Positions 9,139 to 18,502 of a stretch of DNA of 64,000 nt are shown here, in pieces. Source of the DNA: Cohnella zeiphila. Its GTDB lineage: Bacteria; Bacillota; Bacilli; Paenibacillales; Paenibacillaceae. Under the pieces are notes generated by a model. That model did no database searches, had not been told where the DNA came from, and was given only the letters and a program-made list of their open reading frames with translations. Within the stretch, counting starts at the first letter, position 1. Each line of letters begins with the position of its first letter. The position numbers and the translations under genes were made by a program. Where the stretch lies: positions 186,001-250,000 of the forward strand of contig NZ_JACJVO010000021.1 in NCBI RefSeq assembly GCF_014212055.1, in the 5' to 3' direction.

Positions 9139-10081
9139 GCCCCTCACCTCCTTCCGAGCACGGACGCCGCGTTCGGCGCTTCGAGCGGCTGGTCGCCGGA
9201 CCTTCGCCTTCGTAGTACACCCAGCGGTTGGATGTTTGGAACAAGACGAGAATCAGAACCAGAATAATGACGAACAGCAGCCAGCCGAGCGCGGATGCAT
9301 AGCCCATTTTAAAAAATTGAAAGGCGTTCTGATACAAATACAAAACATAAAACAAAGTGGCGTTCCCCGGACCTCCTCCGGTCATGACAAGCGCCTGGGT
9401 GAACACTTGGAACGAACCGATCAGTCCCATGATCAAATTAAAAAATACGGTCGGAGACAGCATCGGCACCGTAACGCTCCAGAAACGGCGTACCCGGCTC
9501 GCGCCGTCCAATTCTGCGGCTTCTTGCAGCGAGCGCGGCACGCTCTGAAGGCCGGCGAGGTAGATGACCATGCTGCCGCCTACTCCCCATAAGCTCATAA
9601 TGATGATTGACAGCAGGGCGGTGCTAGAATCTGTCAGCCAATGCGGCCCTTTCACGCCGAACCAGGAAAGCACCGTATTTAATAGTCCGTAGTTGCTTTC
9701 GAAAATCCAAATCCACAGCATGGACACCGCCACGCCGGACACGACGGAGGGAAGATAGAAGAGGGTGCGGAAAATCCGCATCCCCTTCACGTTTTGATTC
9801 AACAGCACGGCGAGAAGAATGCTCAGCACCGTCCCCAGCGGTACGCTGCACACGACGTAGATCGCCGTCACCTTGAGCGAATCGCGGACATTCGGGTCAT
9901 GCGCGAGCTTGTCGAAGTTATCGAGTCCGACGAATTTCGCAGGTTCGAGAATATTCCAGTCGGTAAAGGATAGTCCGAACGAATAAAGGAGCGGGAACAA
10001 GGTGAAGCAAGCCAATCCGATCAACCATGGCGAGATAAACAGGTAACCGGTTAAGCTTCGTTTTCTGTAAAAGGCGCTCAT
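9113..10081 (-). CDS. CUT1 sugar ABC transporter permease (MalF/UgpA-type)
   Basis: A 322-residue inner-membrane permease starting MSAFYRKRSLTGYLF. ATG 10081 is chosen because AAAGGGGGG lies directly upstream; an in-frame extension to 10108 has no better site. The N-terminal TGYLFISPWLIGLACFTLFP helix and the EAA loop (LQEAAELDGASRVRRFWSVT) are diagnostic. The tail after WVYYEGEG is unusually long and Arg-rich (about 25 residues) and overlaps the next gene, suggesting a shifted or lost original stop. It forms the channel with the 8308-9138 permease and takes substrate from the 10105-11442 lipoprotein. Confidence 0.9.
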   Translation of the reverse strand: MSAFYRKRSLTGYLFISPWLIGLACFTLFPLLYSFGLSFTDWNILEPAKFVGLDNFDKLAHDPNVRDSLKVTAIYVVCSVPLGTVLSILLAVLLNQNVKGMRIFRTLFYLPSVVSGVAVSMLWIWIFESNYGLLNTVLSWFGVKGPHWLTDSSTALLSIIIMSLWGVGGSMVIYLAGLQSVPRSLQEAAELDGASRVRRFWSVTVPMLSPTVFFNLIMGLIGSFQVFTQALVMTGGGPGNATLFYVLYLYQNAFQFFKMGYASALGWLLFVIILVLILVLFQTSNRWVYYEGEGPATSRSKRRTRRPCSEGGEGRAPHSHTR

Positions 10082-10104
10082 GGAGCCCCCCCTTTCACTT
10101 TTTC

Positions 10105-11442
10105 TCACTTGCCGGAGAGAATCTCGTTGATTTGCTTATCGACGCTTTCCAGCGTGGGCCCGATTTCCTGCTCTCCGTTCCAGTACAGTTGAAGCAGTTT
10201 GGTCATTTCGGCATTGATCTGCGTCCAGTTGGCCGAGCTCGGAGCGACACGGGCGTACTGGGTGGAATCGACGATTTCTTGGAGATGAATGTTCTTATAA
10301 GTCGGATGTTCGAAGCCTTTGGTGGCAAGAGGGGTATTGATGAGCGATTTCAGTGTCGGCAGCCCGGCGAAGCCGCCCTCGAATTTACGCTTCTGCCCTT
10401 CTTCTCCGGCAAGCCACGAAAGAAATTTCACGGCTTCTTCCGGATGCTTGGTCGTTTTGGAAACGGCGAAGCCTCCGAGCGCCATGGCGGTCGCCTTCGA
10501 TTTGCCTGCTGGCGGAGCGACAACGTCCCATTCGAAATTCGTATCGCGCAAGATGGTCGAAGCCACCCAGGAGCCGCCGAAATACATCGCCGCTTTGCCT
10601 TGCTGGAACAGCTGATAGCTTGGCGTCGTTTGCATCGAGCTGGCCGTGGGAGCCACCTTATACTCGTTCATCAGGCTGCGGATAAAGGTAAAAGCCTCGG
10701 ACGATTCGGGCGAGTTGATGGCCGACTTCGTGCCGTCGCTGCTGAGGATGTCGCCGTTGTTCTGCCATACGAACGGCGCCCAGAAGTTCCAGGTGACGTC
10801 CTGAGCGTAGCCGTACTGATCGATTTGATCCCCTTTCTTGACCGTGAGCGCTTGGGCCTTCTGCAGCAGATCGTCCCACGACATTCCCGCCGTCGGATAG
10901 TCGACTTTGGCTTGATCGAACAGCTCTTTGTTGTAGAAAAGCACGATCGGAGCCGCATCGCCGGGAAGGCCATAAATGTTGCCCTTCCATTTGTACCCCG
11001 CCATGATGTTGTCCAGGTAATCGCCGCTTTGGAAGTCCTTGCCGTCATACGGCGTCAAATCGAGCAGGGCGTTGCGATCCGCGAACGAAGGCATATCCTG
11101 GTTGCTCATCCAGAAAACATCCGGCGCATTGCCGCCGGCAATCCGTGTCATGATGGTCGAGGTGAAATCTTTGGCAATCGCCTGAGGCGTAATTTTGACG
11201 TTCGGATGCGCGCTCTCGTATTCCTTAAAAATGGATTTGTACAAATCATAGGTAGGACCGTCGCCTCCGTTAAAGCCGAACGTCAATTCGACGGTTCCCC
11301 CGGAAGCTTCTTGCGTATTGGCGTTCGATGCTTTCCCAGTATCGGAAGTCGCGGCGTCGTTCGCCGTACCGCCGGATCCGCAGCCGTTCGTCGTCAAGAC
11401 CAGTAAAGCGGCGGTCGTTAGCGTAAGTCCGAATTTTTTCAA
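10105..11442 (-). CDS. Sugar-binding lipoprotein of the leftward CUT1 transporter
   Basis: 445 residues with a TTG start preceded by AAAGGATG. A lipoprotein signal ends at TTNGC (Cys21), followed by a Thr/Ser/Asn linker; mature extracellular protein of the SBP_bac_1 type. Family hallmarks include KITPQAIAKDFTSTIMTRIA, GGNAPDVFWMS, WKGNIYGLPGDAAPIVLFYN and the GKAAMYFGGSW segment. It delivers an oligosaccharide to the two permeases downstream, starting 23 bases after its stop. The gene before it ends only 6 bases upstream, so all four are one operon. Confidence 0.93.
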   Translation of the reverse strand: MKKFGLTLTTAALLVLTTNGCGSGGTANDAATSDTGKASNANTQEASGGTVELTFGFNGGDGPTYDLYKSIFKEYESAHPNVKITPQAIAKDFTSTIMTRIAGGNAPDVFWMSNQDMPSFADRNALLDLTPYDGKDFQSGDYLDNIMAGYKWKGNIYGLPGDAAPIVLFYNKELFDQAKVDYPTAGMSWDDLLQKAQALTVKKGDQIDQYGYAQDVTWNFWAPFVWQNNGDILSSDGTKSAINSPESSEAFTFIRSLMNEYKVAPTASSMQTTPSYQLFQQGKAAMYFGGSWVASTILRDTNFEWDVVAPPAGKSKATAMALGGFAVSKTTKHPEEAVKFLSWLAGEEGQKRKFEGGFAGLPTLKSLINTPLATKGFEHPTYKNIHLQEIVDSTQYARVAPSSANWTQINAEMTKLLQLYWNGEQEIGPTLESVDKQINEILSGK

Positions 11443-11448
11443 GCAAAT

Positions 11449-13434
11449 TCATCCTTTCGTTTGGTGGTGGCCGACTGCGGCATGCAGCGGCAGCAGTTCG
11501 TCTTCGAGCAATCCCATTAGCATTCCGGCGGCAATCTCGGCAACCGTCCAGCCGGATTCGATCGCCCACGGACCCCAGCCGGAATCGGCCGGGGAACCGA
11601 ACACTTCCATTCGTTCGACATCGAGTGCCCGGGCCCAAGCGCCGTCGATCTGCGAATCCGGGCTGACAATTTGCGCATCGAGAAAGAAGCGGACGGTCTC
11701 CAGCCATTTTTGCCTGAACCACCGGTCTCCCGTTACGAAGTAAGCTTGAATCCAAGCCAGTGGCAGCCAGTTGTTTGAATAGAGCAGATCCGCGACAGGG
11801 TCCCCGTTGCGGGCCAACAGCGAGCTCTCGCCTTCGCCAGCTCTGTGGCGCATCGCGGACAAGTAGCCTTCGTCCCACTCCACATAGGCGCCGCTATGGT
11901 GCGCGAATGCCTGCAGATCGCCGGCTACCCGGTAGAGCCACTCGCAGTGTTCCTCCGAGCCTGTGACGGCGTACAGCCAAGAGAGGGGGAGAATGAGCCG
12001 GCAAAGCTCCTGGGTTTGGCTCTGCTCCCGCCTTGTCGCGGGATAGACGGCCATGATCGACGAGAGGCCCTTGATTGCCGTCTCCCGGAACTGTTCCCGT
12101 CCCGTCAACCGGTACGCCACACTAAGAGCGGCGTAATAATAGGCGTTGTAATGGGCACTGGGCAAGTTGCCGGGGGTCGTTCGCAGCCGCACTAACGCTT
12201 CTTCCGTCAGCAGATGGTTGTCGGTACGGGAGGGGCGAGTTCCGTCCGTTCCGGTCGTGCGAATCAGGAAGAGGAGAACGTCTTCGCATTCCTTCAGCCG
12301 TTCCGTCGTTCCTTCATACAGACAGCGGAACAGATGGGGGAGCAGCGCGCGGGCGGCATCGTCCTGATAGCAGACGCCCCATGCCTCGTCCGTCCAGCGC
12401 ATCATGCCGAATAACGGTCCCGGCTCCCGGCACACGAAATGATCTAGGACATATCCGGTCAGGCGTCCGGATATGCGATCGCTTCGGGAATCCCCGCTTA
12501 CCCGGGAATGAAGCCAGTAAGCAAGCGCAAGCTCGCCGATGCAGTCGGCGCGCCGGATTCGGCTCACTCTCTGGCGGCCCGAATAGTCGATCTCCGTCCC
12601 TAATCCCTCCAAAGCTCCGTTCTTGCCTTCGTTCTGAAGAATGCCGGCCCGCTCTGCCCACCTTAGCGCGCGTTCGGCGCCCGTCCGGATCTCGCCCGCA
12701 GCAGGTTCCGGGTCGTTTAGGCGCTGTCCGCCGCTTGGGGGCGCAATGGCGGCTGCCAAACGATAGTGGCGGGGAAATTCGAAATCCGGGATTTCCTGTC
12801 CGTACAGCCAGCCAAGAATGTAACGAACGAGTTTGCGAACGCGATCGTGCGGGGCATGGCGCGCGCGGGAGAACATAGCCAGCCGGAACGCGCATACGAG
12901 AAGACAGTCATTCTGTTCAAACCACAAGGCGCGTTCACGGTCTGCAGTGTCGGCGTTCCATTCTTCATTCGGCGGCGTCCGGTCATGGGCTTGTACGTTG
13001 AAATACGACAGGAGCGGCACTTTTTTGGAACAGGTAAAAGCATGCGGGCGCAATCGTTCGCCGCACTGGTCGTCGATAAGTCCGCCCCGCGGCTCGCCCT
13101 CCAGCCATCCCTCGGAGGCGACGGCTAGCCGGACATAACGCGTCGAGGAAGGCGCTTCAAAGTAAACGTTGCCGATGCTTCCCGCAAATTCCGCAAACAC
13201 GCGTTTGCCGGCCGCGATCTCGCGATCGATGAACGTTCGGACCGGCGGGGGGAGAAGGAGCGGGTTCGGCTCGGTTCCTCCCAGGATGGCGTAAGCGTCT
13301 GCCGGGTGATCCGCCAGCGCAAGCGCATCGTTCGGGTGAACGACCGTCAGCTTGGGATCGAGCATTTTCATACAGGACAATAAATCGCTGTCTGCCGAAG
13401 CAATTGCGGCCAATCGCCGTTTGGTAGACGGCAA
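11449..13434 (-). CDS. Unrecognised large helical-toroid protein heading the leftward transporter operon
   Basis: 661 residues, soluble, no signal peptide. The TTG start follows AAAGGGGGT by six bases. The first about 230 residues are mixed and include an ILGGTEPNPLL stretch reminiscent of a Rossmann or glutamine-amidotransferase-like fold. The rest is helix-rich with repeated aromatic/acidic pairs (RWTDEAWGVCYQDDAAR, HYNAYYYAALSVAYRLTG, SNNWLPLAWIQAYFVTGDR, ESGWTVAEIAAG), as in (alpha/alpha)6 hydrolases and lyases. No family is assigned. First gene of an operon with a complete importer, so probably an intracellular enzyme for the imported glycan. Divergent from the AGE epimerase gene. Confidence 0.6.
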   Translation of the reverse strand: MPSTKRRLAAIASADSDLLSCMKMLDPKLTVVHPNDALALADHPADAYAILGGTEPNPLLLPPPVRTFIDREIAAGKRVFAEFAGSIGNVYFEAPSSTRYVRLAVASEGWLEGEPRGGLIDDQCGERLRPHAFTCSKKVPLLSYFNVQAHDRTPPNEEWNADTADRERALWFEQNDCLLVCAFRLAMFSRARHAPHDRVRKLVRYILGWLYGQEIPDFEFPRHYRLAAAIAPPSGGQRLNDPEPAAGEIRTGAERALRWAERAGILQNEGKNGALEGLGTEIDYSGRQRVSRIRRADCIGELALAYWLHSRVSGDSRSDRISGRLTGYVLDHFVCREPGPLFGMMRWTDEAWGVCYQDDAARALLPHLFRCLYEGTTERLKECEDVLLFLIRTTGTDGTRPSRTDNHLLTEEALVRLRTTPGNLPSAHYNAYYYAALSVAYRLTGREQFRETAIKGLSSIMAVYPATRREQSQTQELCRLILPLSWLYAVTGSEEHCEWLYRVAGDLQAFAHHSGAYVEWDEGYLSAMRHRAGEGESSLLARNGDPVADLLYSNNWLPLAWIQAYFVTGDRWFRQKWLETVRFFLDAQIVSPDSQIDGAWARALDVERMEVFGSPADSGWGPWAIESGWTVAEIAAGMLMGLLEDELLPLHAAVGHHQTKG

Positions 13435-13518
13435 GTCGATACCCCCTTTATCTGCAGAGCTATCCCCAAGCTACCACCACCGAAAAATCCGGAGTAGATG
13501 AAAATTGTAAAAAAATCA

Positions 13519-13591
13519 GGACGATTGTGACCGTTGCTTGAATTGGTCACGATCGTCCGCATTTGCGGCACCGGATTCGCCTATCCGGTGC
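13519..13591. promoter_or_regulatory. Two inverted repeats in the divergent promoter region
   Basis: First repeat: arms 13519-13532 and 13545-13558 (GGACGATTGTGACC and GGTCACGATCGTCC), 13 of 14 bases matching, 12-base spacer. Second repeat: perfect 9-base arms GCACCGGAT/ATCCGGTGC (13568-13576, 13583-13591). A TATAAT box lies just after at 13605-13610 for the rightward genes. The position between divergent operons fits operators for shared control; neither has a T tract, so they are not terminators. Confidence 0.5.
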
Positions 13592-13649
13592 GGAGTTCGC
13601 TTCTTATAATGATTCCGTCGGATAAAAAAAGTGAAAGGCGGAGAACGAA

Positions 13650-14948
13650 TTGATACGTGAAGCATGGGAACGGGAGAAGCTGCTGATCTTTTACCGCTCG
13701 GTCCTGCGGCAGGATCTGCTCCCTTTCTGGGAGCGAGCTGTCGATCCGGTCCGCGGAGGCGTCTATACTTGCTTCGATAACCGCGGGGAACGCAGGCTCA
13801 GTTCGGACAAATATACGTGGTCGCAAGGACGATTTCTGTGGATATGGTCGCGGCTCGCCGACTTGTGCGCGCGGAAGCAGGCGGACGGCGATCCGAACCT
13901 CTATATGGAGCAGGCCGAGCGTACGTATCGATTTTTGCGCCGGCACGCCCTTCTTCCGAACGGCAACTGCGCGTTTCTGCTTACGGAGGACGGGGATCCG
14001 AAAGAGCCGATCGCGGGTTATGGGTACGACACGAGTTTTTACGCGGACTGCTTCGTGATTCTAGGGTACACCGAGTATGGCCGGATTGCCGGCGATCGGG
14101 AGGCGCTTCGGCAGGCGGCGCTGCTTTACGAGTCGGTGGAAAGGCGTCTGCGCGCCAAGAAGGTGCGGAGCGAGCCGTATCCCGTACCGGATAACCTGGC
14201 GTCGCACGGCTATTCGATGATTATGCTCAAAGCCGCTCAAGAGCTGGCGGATGCATGGCGGTCCGCGGACGGGGGACAAGCCGAGCGGTTCCGGCACAGG
14301 AGCGCCGCCTACATGGACGACATTATGAAGCACTTCCGCGATTCGCAGGGACGCATCCGCGAGGTGCTGGCTAAAGATGAGGCAGCGGAGCGGGATGAGA
14401 ATGAACGGCTGCTTCTGCGGCATCTCAATCCCGGACATTCCCTCGAAAGCATGTGGTTCGTGATGCGGGAAGCGGCCGAGTCGGGAAATGGCGAATCTAT
14501 CCGGAAGGCAATCGTCTCGGTGAAGCGGGCGCTTGCGCTCGGTTGGGACGACGAATACGGCGGTTTGCTTCGTTATGTAGACAAGGAAGGGGGGCCTCCT
14601 TCGGGACGGCGAACGATGGGGGACAACGGAGCGGAACGGTTTGAAGCGCTGATCGAAACGACGTGGAGCATGAAATTGTGGTGGCCGCATTCGGAATCGC
14701 TGTATGCGGCGCTGCTCGGTTACCGGTTGTCCGGTGACGACGAACTCGCGGACTGGTACGAACGCTTGCACCGTTATACGTTCGCCGTATTTCCGAACGA
14801 CGACAAATCCGTAGGCGAGTGGATTCAAATCCGCACGCGCGAAGGCGAGCCGTCCGAACAAGTGGTCGCGCTTCCCGTCAAAGACCCGTATCACATCTTG
14901 CGAAACATCATGCTGATCATCGAGCTGTTAAGTGATTGGGGACGCTGA
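13650..14948 (+). CDS. AGE-family N-acylglucosamine 2-epimerase/isomerase
   Basis: 432 residues, cytoplasmic. The TTG start follows AAAGGCGGAG by about seven bases. The N-terminus matches the (alpha/alpha)6 AGE fold: FWERAVDPVRGGVYTCFD, then DKYTWSQGRFLWIWSRL and, later, GHSLESMWFVMREA and a WW motif near 345. Family members interconvert GlcNAc and ManNAc, or epimerise mannose, glucose or beta-1,4 disaccharides. With nanE and a ROK kinase downstream a GlcNAc/ManNAc role fits, but sugar specificity cannot be read. First gene of the rightward run; the GH3 gene follows after 182 bases. A TATAAT box at 13605-13610 may be its -10 element. Confidence 0.87.
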   Translation: MIREAWEREKLLIFYRSVLRQDLLPFWERAVDPVRGGVYTCFDNRGERRLSSDKYTWSQGRFLWIWSRLADLCARKQADGDPNLYMEQAERTYRFLRRHALLPNGNCAFLLTEDGDPKEPIAGYGYDTSFYADCFVILGYTEYGRIAGDREALRQAALLYESVERRLRAKKVRSEPYPVPDNLASHGYSMIMLKAAQELADAWRSADGGQAERFRHRSAAYMDDIMKHFRDSQGRIREVLAKDEAAERDENERLLLRHLNPGHSLESMWFVMREAAESGNGESIRKAIVSVKRALALGWDDEYGGLLRYVDKEGGPPSGRRTMGDNGAERFEALIETTWSMKLWWPHSESLYAALLGYRLSGDDELADWYERLHRYTFAVFPNDDKSVGEWIQIRTREGEPSEQVVALPVKDPYHILRNIMLIIELLSDWGR

Positions 14949-15130
14949 AGTCAGAGATTCCCGCGCACGGATCCAAGCGCAATCAGGTCACAAGAGTACC
15001 GGAACACGGCACAGATTTGCCTTACCTTCGCAACGGACGGCGTCTTACAATAAACGGGACCGGCCCGGCTAGACGAGCGAACAATCTTCGTCTTCGCCGG
15101 ACGGTAGGAGAAGAAGCGAGGGAGGACATC

Positions 15131-16657
15131 ATGCGGCTATCGGATCTGAGCTTGGAGGAAAAGGTCGGACAAATGTTTGCCGTCAATCACCTTGGCACCG
15201 GGATGACAGCGATTTCGAGAACATTGATTGAGGAACGCCGCGTCGGGGGCATCTTTCTCGGCACCGATTGTCTGGAGGAGCCGCAGCAGGTGCACCGCTT
15301 GACGACGGAGCTGCAGCGGGCGGCGCTTGGCACGCGGCTAGGCATCCCGCTGTTCATCTCCGCCGACTTCATCGCGGGAGCCGGCTGCAAGCTGCGTCGG
15401 GGGGCCGTTCATTTTCCGAAAAATAGGGCCTTGGCGGTGTCCGAAGATGAAGCGCTTGCCTACGAGTCGGGGCGCATCACGGCGGCGGAATCGTTGGCGA
15501 TGGGGGTTAATTTCAACTACAGCCCCGTCGTGGATATTAATAATAATCCGGACAATCCGGTGATCGGTACGCATTCGTTCGGGGAGAACAAGGAGATAGT
15601 CTCCCGTCTCGGCTCGGCCGTCATCCGCGGTTACCAGGAGCACGGGCTGATCGCGACGGCCAAGCATTTCCCCGGCCACGGCGATACGCACGTGGATTCC
15701 CACGAAGATTTGCCGGTACTTCCGTTCGACAGGCAGCGGCTGGAATCGTTCGAATTCGTGCCGTTCCGCCGGGCCGTCGAGACCGGCGTCGAGGCCGTCA
15801 TGGTCGGGCATATGGCGGCGCCGGCGTTGGACCCGAGCGGATTGCCGGCTTCCTTGTCGCATGCGATCACGACGGGGATCTTGCGCGAAACGCTCGGTTT
15901 TAACGGTCTTGTCGTCACGGACGGACTGTCGATGAGAGGGGTGACGAAGCGCTTCACAATGGAGGAGGCTTGCATCCGGGCGGTTGCTGCAGGCGCCGAC
16001 ATTCTTCTCGCGACGGTGCCGAGCGGCGAATTGGCGCTGTCTTTGATCGATGCGGTCCTGAAAGCGGTTCGGGACGGCCGCCTCGAGGAGCGGCGGATCG
16101 ACGAGTCTGTGGAACGAATTCTGGCGGTGAAGCGGAAATACGGTCTCCTGCCGGAAGAGTTCGAGCTGCGACCGTTCGATCCGGCGGCGACGAACCGCGA
16201 GTCTGACCGGGCGGTGAGCCTCGCGGCGGCCCGAAAGGCCGTCACGCCGATTCACGGGATGAGGCCGTTGGCGAAGGACGGGCGTCTGCCCGAAGCCGTT
16301 ACGCTCATTCGCGACGCTCAAGCCGCACGCTTCGCGGATCTCTTGCGGAGCGCAGGCGCCTTGGCCGACGAGATCGTTGTCGACGCCGAGTCCCGGCTGC
16401 CCGACGCCATCGCCGGGACCAATGGTTCCGGTATGGTGATCGTATCCGCCGGCTATCCGAAGCCGATGCGCAAGGAAGTGCTGGAGGCATGCCGCGAGAG
16501 CCTGATGCGAAGAGCGAGATCGGTCTGGATCCATTTCGGTTCGCCTTACGATGCGGATTTCTTGTGGGGAGTGCCGATGCTGCTTCTATACGACTCTACG
16601 GCTGATTTACATCAAGCGGCGGCGGAGTACGTTCTGGGCCGCCGGAGAACGGAGTGA
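15131..16657 (+). CDS. GH3 beta-N-acetylhexosaminidase (NagZ-like)
   Basis: 508 residues. ATG 15131 is used because GGGAGG lies about eight bases upstream; the in-frame extension to 14936 encodes basic low-quality sequence. The NagZ-type GH3 barrel shows KHFPGHGDTHVDSH (K178-H191), whose Asp189/His191 pair is the unusual acid/base dyad of N-acetylglucosaminidases, and the nucleophile Asp264 in VTDGLSMRG. About 150 further residues form a C-terminal alpha/beta domain. No signal peptide, so it probably cuts imported GlcNAc- or ManNAc-containing oligosaccharides in the cytoplasm; wall muropeptide recycling is an alternative. It ends 3 bases before the permease gene, indicating one operon with the importer. 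Confidence 0.9.
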   Translation: MRLSDLSLEEKVGQMFAVNHLGTGMTAISRTLIEERRVGGIFLGTDCLEEPQQVHRLTTELQRAALGTRLGIPLFISADFIAGAGCKLRRGAVHFPKNRALAVSEDEALAYESGRITAAESLAMGVNFNYSPVVDINNNPDNPVIGTHSFGENKEIVSRLGSAVIRGYQEHGLIATAKHFPGHGDTHVDSHEDLPVLPFDRQRLESFEFVPFRRAVETGVEAVMVGHMAAPALDPSGLPASLSHAITTGILRETLGFNGLVVTDGLSMRGVTKRFTMEEACIRAVAAGADILLATVPSGELALSLIDAVLKAVRDGRLEERRIDESVERILAVKRKYGLLPEEFELRPFDPAATNRESDRAVSLAAARKAVTPIHGMRPLAKDGRLPEAVTLIRDAQAARFADLLRSAGALADEIVVDAESRLPDAIAGTNGSGMVIVSAGYPKPMRKEVLEACRESLMRRARSVWIHFGSPYDADFLWGVPMLLLYDSTADLHQAAAEYVLGRRRTE

Positions 16658-16660
16658 CGG

Positions 16661-17569
16661 GTGCTTGTGAAGGGCCTTGAAAAATCGTTTCGAGCCGATT
16701 GGATGCTCTATTTGTTCCTTCTGCCCGGTATTGCCTATTTCATTATCTTTAAATATTTGCCGATGTATGGCATTATCATCGCTTTTCAGGATTACAGCCC
16801 GTTTCTCGGCATTGCCGGAAGCGAATTCGTCGGTTTGAAGCACTTTGTCCGTTTTTTTACGGACGACGAATTTGTGAGAGTGTTTCGCAATACGATTCTG
16901 ATCAGCTTGTACAAGCTCGTATTCGGCTTTCCGGTTCCGATTCTGCTCGCGCTCATGCTGAACGAAGTGCGCATCCGATGGTTCAATAAGACGATGCAGA
17001 CGCTGGTCTATATCCCCCACTTTTTCTCTTGGGTCATCTTTGGAGGCATCGTCATCCAGGCGCTGTCGCCAACCGGCATCGTGAATGCGATTCTACATCT
17101 CTTCGGGATGGATCCCGTGCTGTTCCTCGGGCATAAGGAATATTTCCGCAGCATCGTCGTGATCAGCGATATCCTCAAAGAATCCGGTTGGGCGTCGATC
17201 GTTTATTTGGCGGCGATTGCGGGCGTCGATCCCACGTTGTACGAAGCCGCCCGCATGGACGGGGCCAAGAAGTGGCGCGAAATATGGCATATCACGCTCC
17301 CGGGCATTCGTAACACCATTATCATCTTGCTGATTCTGCGCCTCGGCTCCGTTCTGGAGCTCGGCGTCCAGCAAGTATTCATGCTCTATAATCCGCTCGT
17401 GTACGACGTCGGCGATATTATCGACACTTACGTCTACCGCGTCGGATTGACCGAGCAGAAATACAGCTTCGCTACCGCGGTCGGTTTGTTCCAATCCGTC
17501 GTCGGCCTCATCCTGATTTATATTTCGAACGGGCTGTCGAAGCGGTTCGGCGGAGGGGGGCTTTGGTAA
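16661..17569 (+). CDS. CUT1 ABC transporter permease (LplB-type)
   Basis: 302 residues, GTG start, 3 bases after the GH3 stop with GGAG just upstream. Six membrane helices; FIIFKYLPMYGIIIAFQDYS is the LplB signature and YEAARMDGAKKWREIWHITL is the EAA loop. Pairs with the overlapping LplC-type gene and the lipoprotein at 18503. LplB/C/A-type importers take complex oligosaccharides in Paenibacillaceae; no ATPase gene is present here, so a shared MsmX-like ATPase is expected elsewhere. Confidence 0.94.
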   Translation: MLVKGLEKSFRADWMLYLFLLPGIAYFIIFKYLPMYGIIIAFQDYSPFLGIAGSEFVGLKHFVRFFTDDEFVRVFRNTILISLYKLVFGFPVPILLALMLNEVRIRWFNKTMQTLVYIPHFFSWVIFGGIVIQALSPTGIVNAILHLFGMDPVLFLGHKEYFRSIVVISDILKESGWASIVYLAAIAGVDPTLYEAARMDGAKKWREIWHITLPGIRNTIIILLILRLGSVLELGVQQVFMLYNPLVYDVGDIIDTYVYRVGLTEQKYSFATAVGLFQSVVGLILIYISNGLSKRFGGGGLW

Positions 17570-18441
17570 TGCGTTATATGACGCTGTCCGAGAAGATCGG
17601 CCGTGCCGCGAATCTCACGCTGCTCTTCCTGATGGGGTTGGCCGCACTGTTTCCGTTCTTACACGTCCTTGCGCAGTCGCTCAGCAGCCATACGGCCATC
17701 GTGTCCGACCGCGTATCGGTTTACCCCGTCGGATGGCAACTGGAAGCTTACAAGCAACTGCTGCAGGACGGCGCGTTTTATCGGTCGTTCGGCGTCGCGA
17801 TCATCCGCACCGTGCTAGGCACGGCCATCAACATGACGCTGACCTGCCTGATGGCTTATTCCCTGTCGCGCAAGCATTTGAAAGGGCGGGGACTGGTCAT
17901 GAATATGGTCATCTTCACCATGATTTTCAACGGCGGCATGATTCCGACCTTTCTGCTGCTCAAGCAATTGCATCTGCTCGATACGATCTGGTCGTTGCTC
18001 CTGCCTTCCGCAGTCAGCGCCTTCAACTTGATTTTGCTTAAAAATTTTTTTCAGACGATTCCCGAAAGCCTGGTGGAGTCGGCCCGAATCGACGGTGCGG
18101 GCCACGGCATCATTTTGCGGCGTCTGTTCGTCCCGCTGTCCCTTCCGGCTATGGCAACGCTTACGCTATTTTACGCGGTGATGCATTGGAATTCTTACTT
18201 CGATGCGGTAATGTATATCAACAATTCAAATCTGCTGCCGCTGCAAGTGTATCTGCGGAATGTGATCGTCCTTGACGATTCCAACATGAACTTGATCGAT
18301 TATTCGGGCGCGACGCTGATCTCCCCGGAAAGCTTGAAGGCGGCGACGATTATCGCCAGCGTTGTCCCGATGATTGCGATTTATCCGTTCGTGCAACATT
18401 ATTTCGCCAAAGGGGTGATGCTGGGAGCCGTCAAGGAATAA
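17569..18441 (+). CDS. CUT1 ABC transporter permease (LplC/YtcP-type)
   Basis: 290 residues. ATG 17569 overlaps the last base of the preceding stop (TAATG), with GGAGGGGGG about nine bases upstream; the in-frame TTG 17563 is less likely. Six membrane helices, EAA-like loop VESARIDGAGHGIILRRLFV and the C-terminal YFAKGVMLGAVKE typical of LplC. Translationally coupled to its LplB partner. Confidence 0.94.
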   Translation: MRYMTLSEKIGRAANLTLLFLMGLAALFPFLHVLAQSLSSHTAIVSDRVSVYPVGWQLEAYKQLLQDGAFYRSFGVAIIRTVLGTAINMTLTCLMAYSLSRKHLKGRGLVMNMVIFTMIFNGGMIPTFLLLKQLHLLDTIWSLLLPSAVSAFNLILLKNFFQTIPESLVESARIDGAGHGIILRRLFVPLSLPAMATLTLFYAVMHWNSYFDAVMYINNSNLLPLQVYLRNVIVLDDSNMNLIDYSGATLISPESLKAATIIASVVPMIAIYPFVQHYFAKGVMLGAVKE

Positions 18442-18502
18442 GGCTCGCCGCCGATAGGCTATGAAGGTGCAAGCGTCAAAAAAACAGAGGAGGGTTCGCG
18501 GC

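Noticed and set aside
10132..11406. 424-codon plus-strand open frame opposite the binding-protein gene
   Set aside because: Antisense shadow in GC-rich DNA; product is Arg-rich, low-complexity and has no ribosome site, while the minus strand codes a clear lipoprotein.
15338..16534. 398-codon minus-strand open frame opposite the GH3 gene
   Set aside because: Shadow of a well-supported GH3 gene; composition dominated by Arg/His/Gln.
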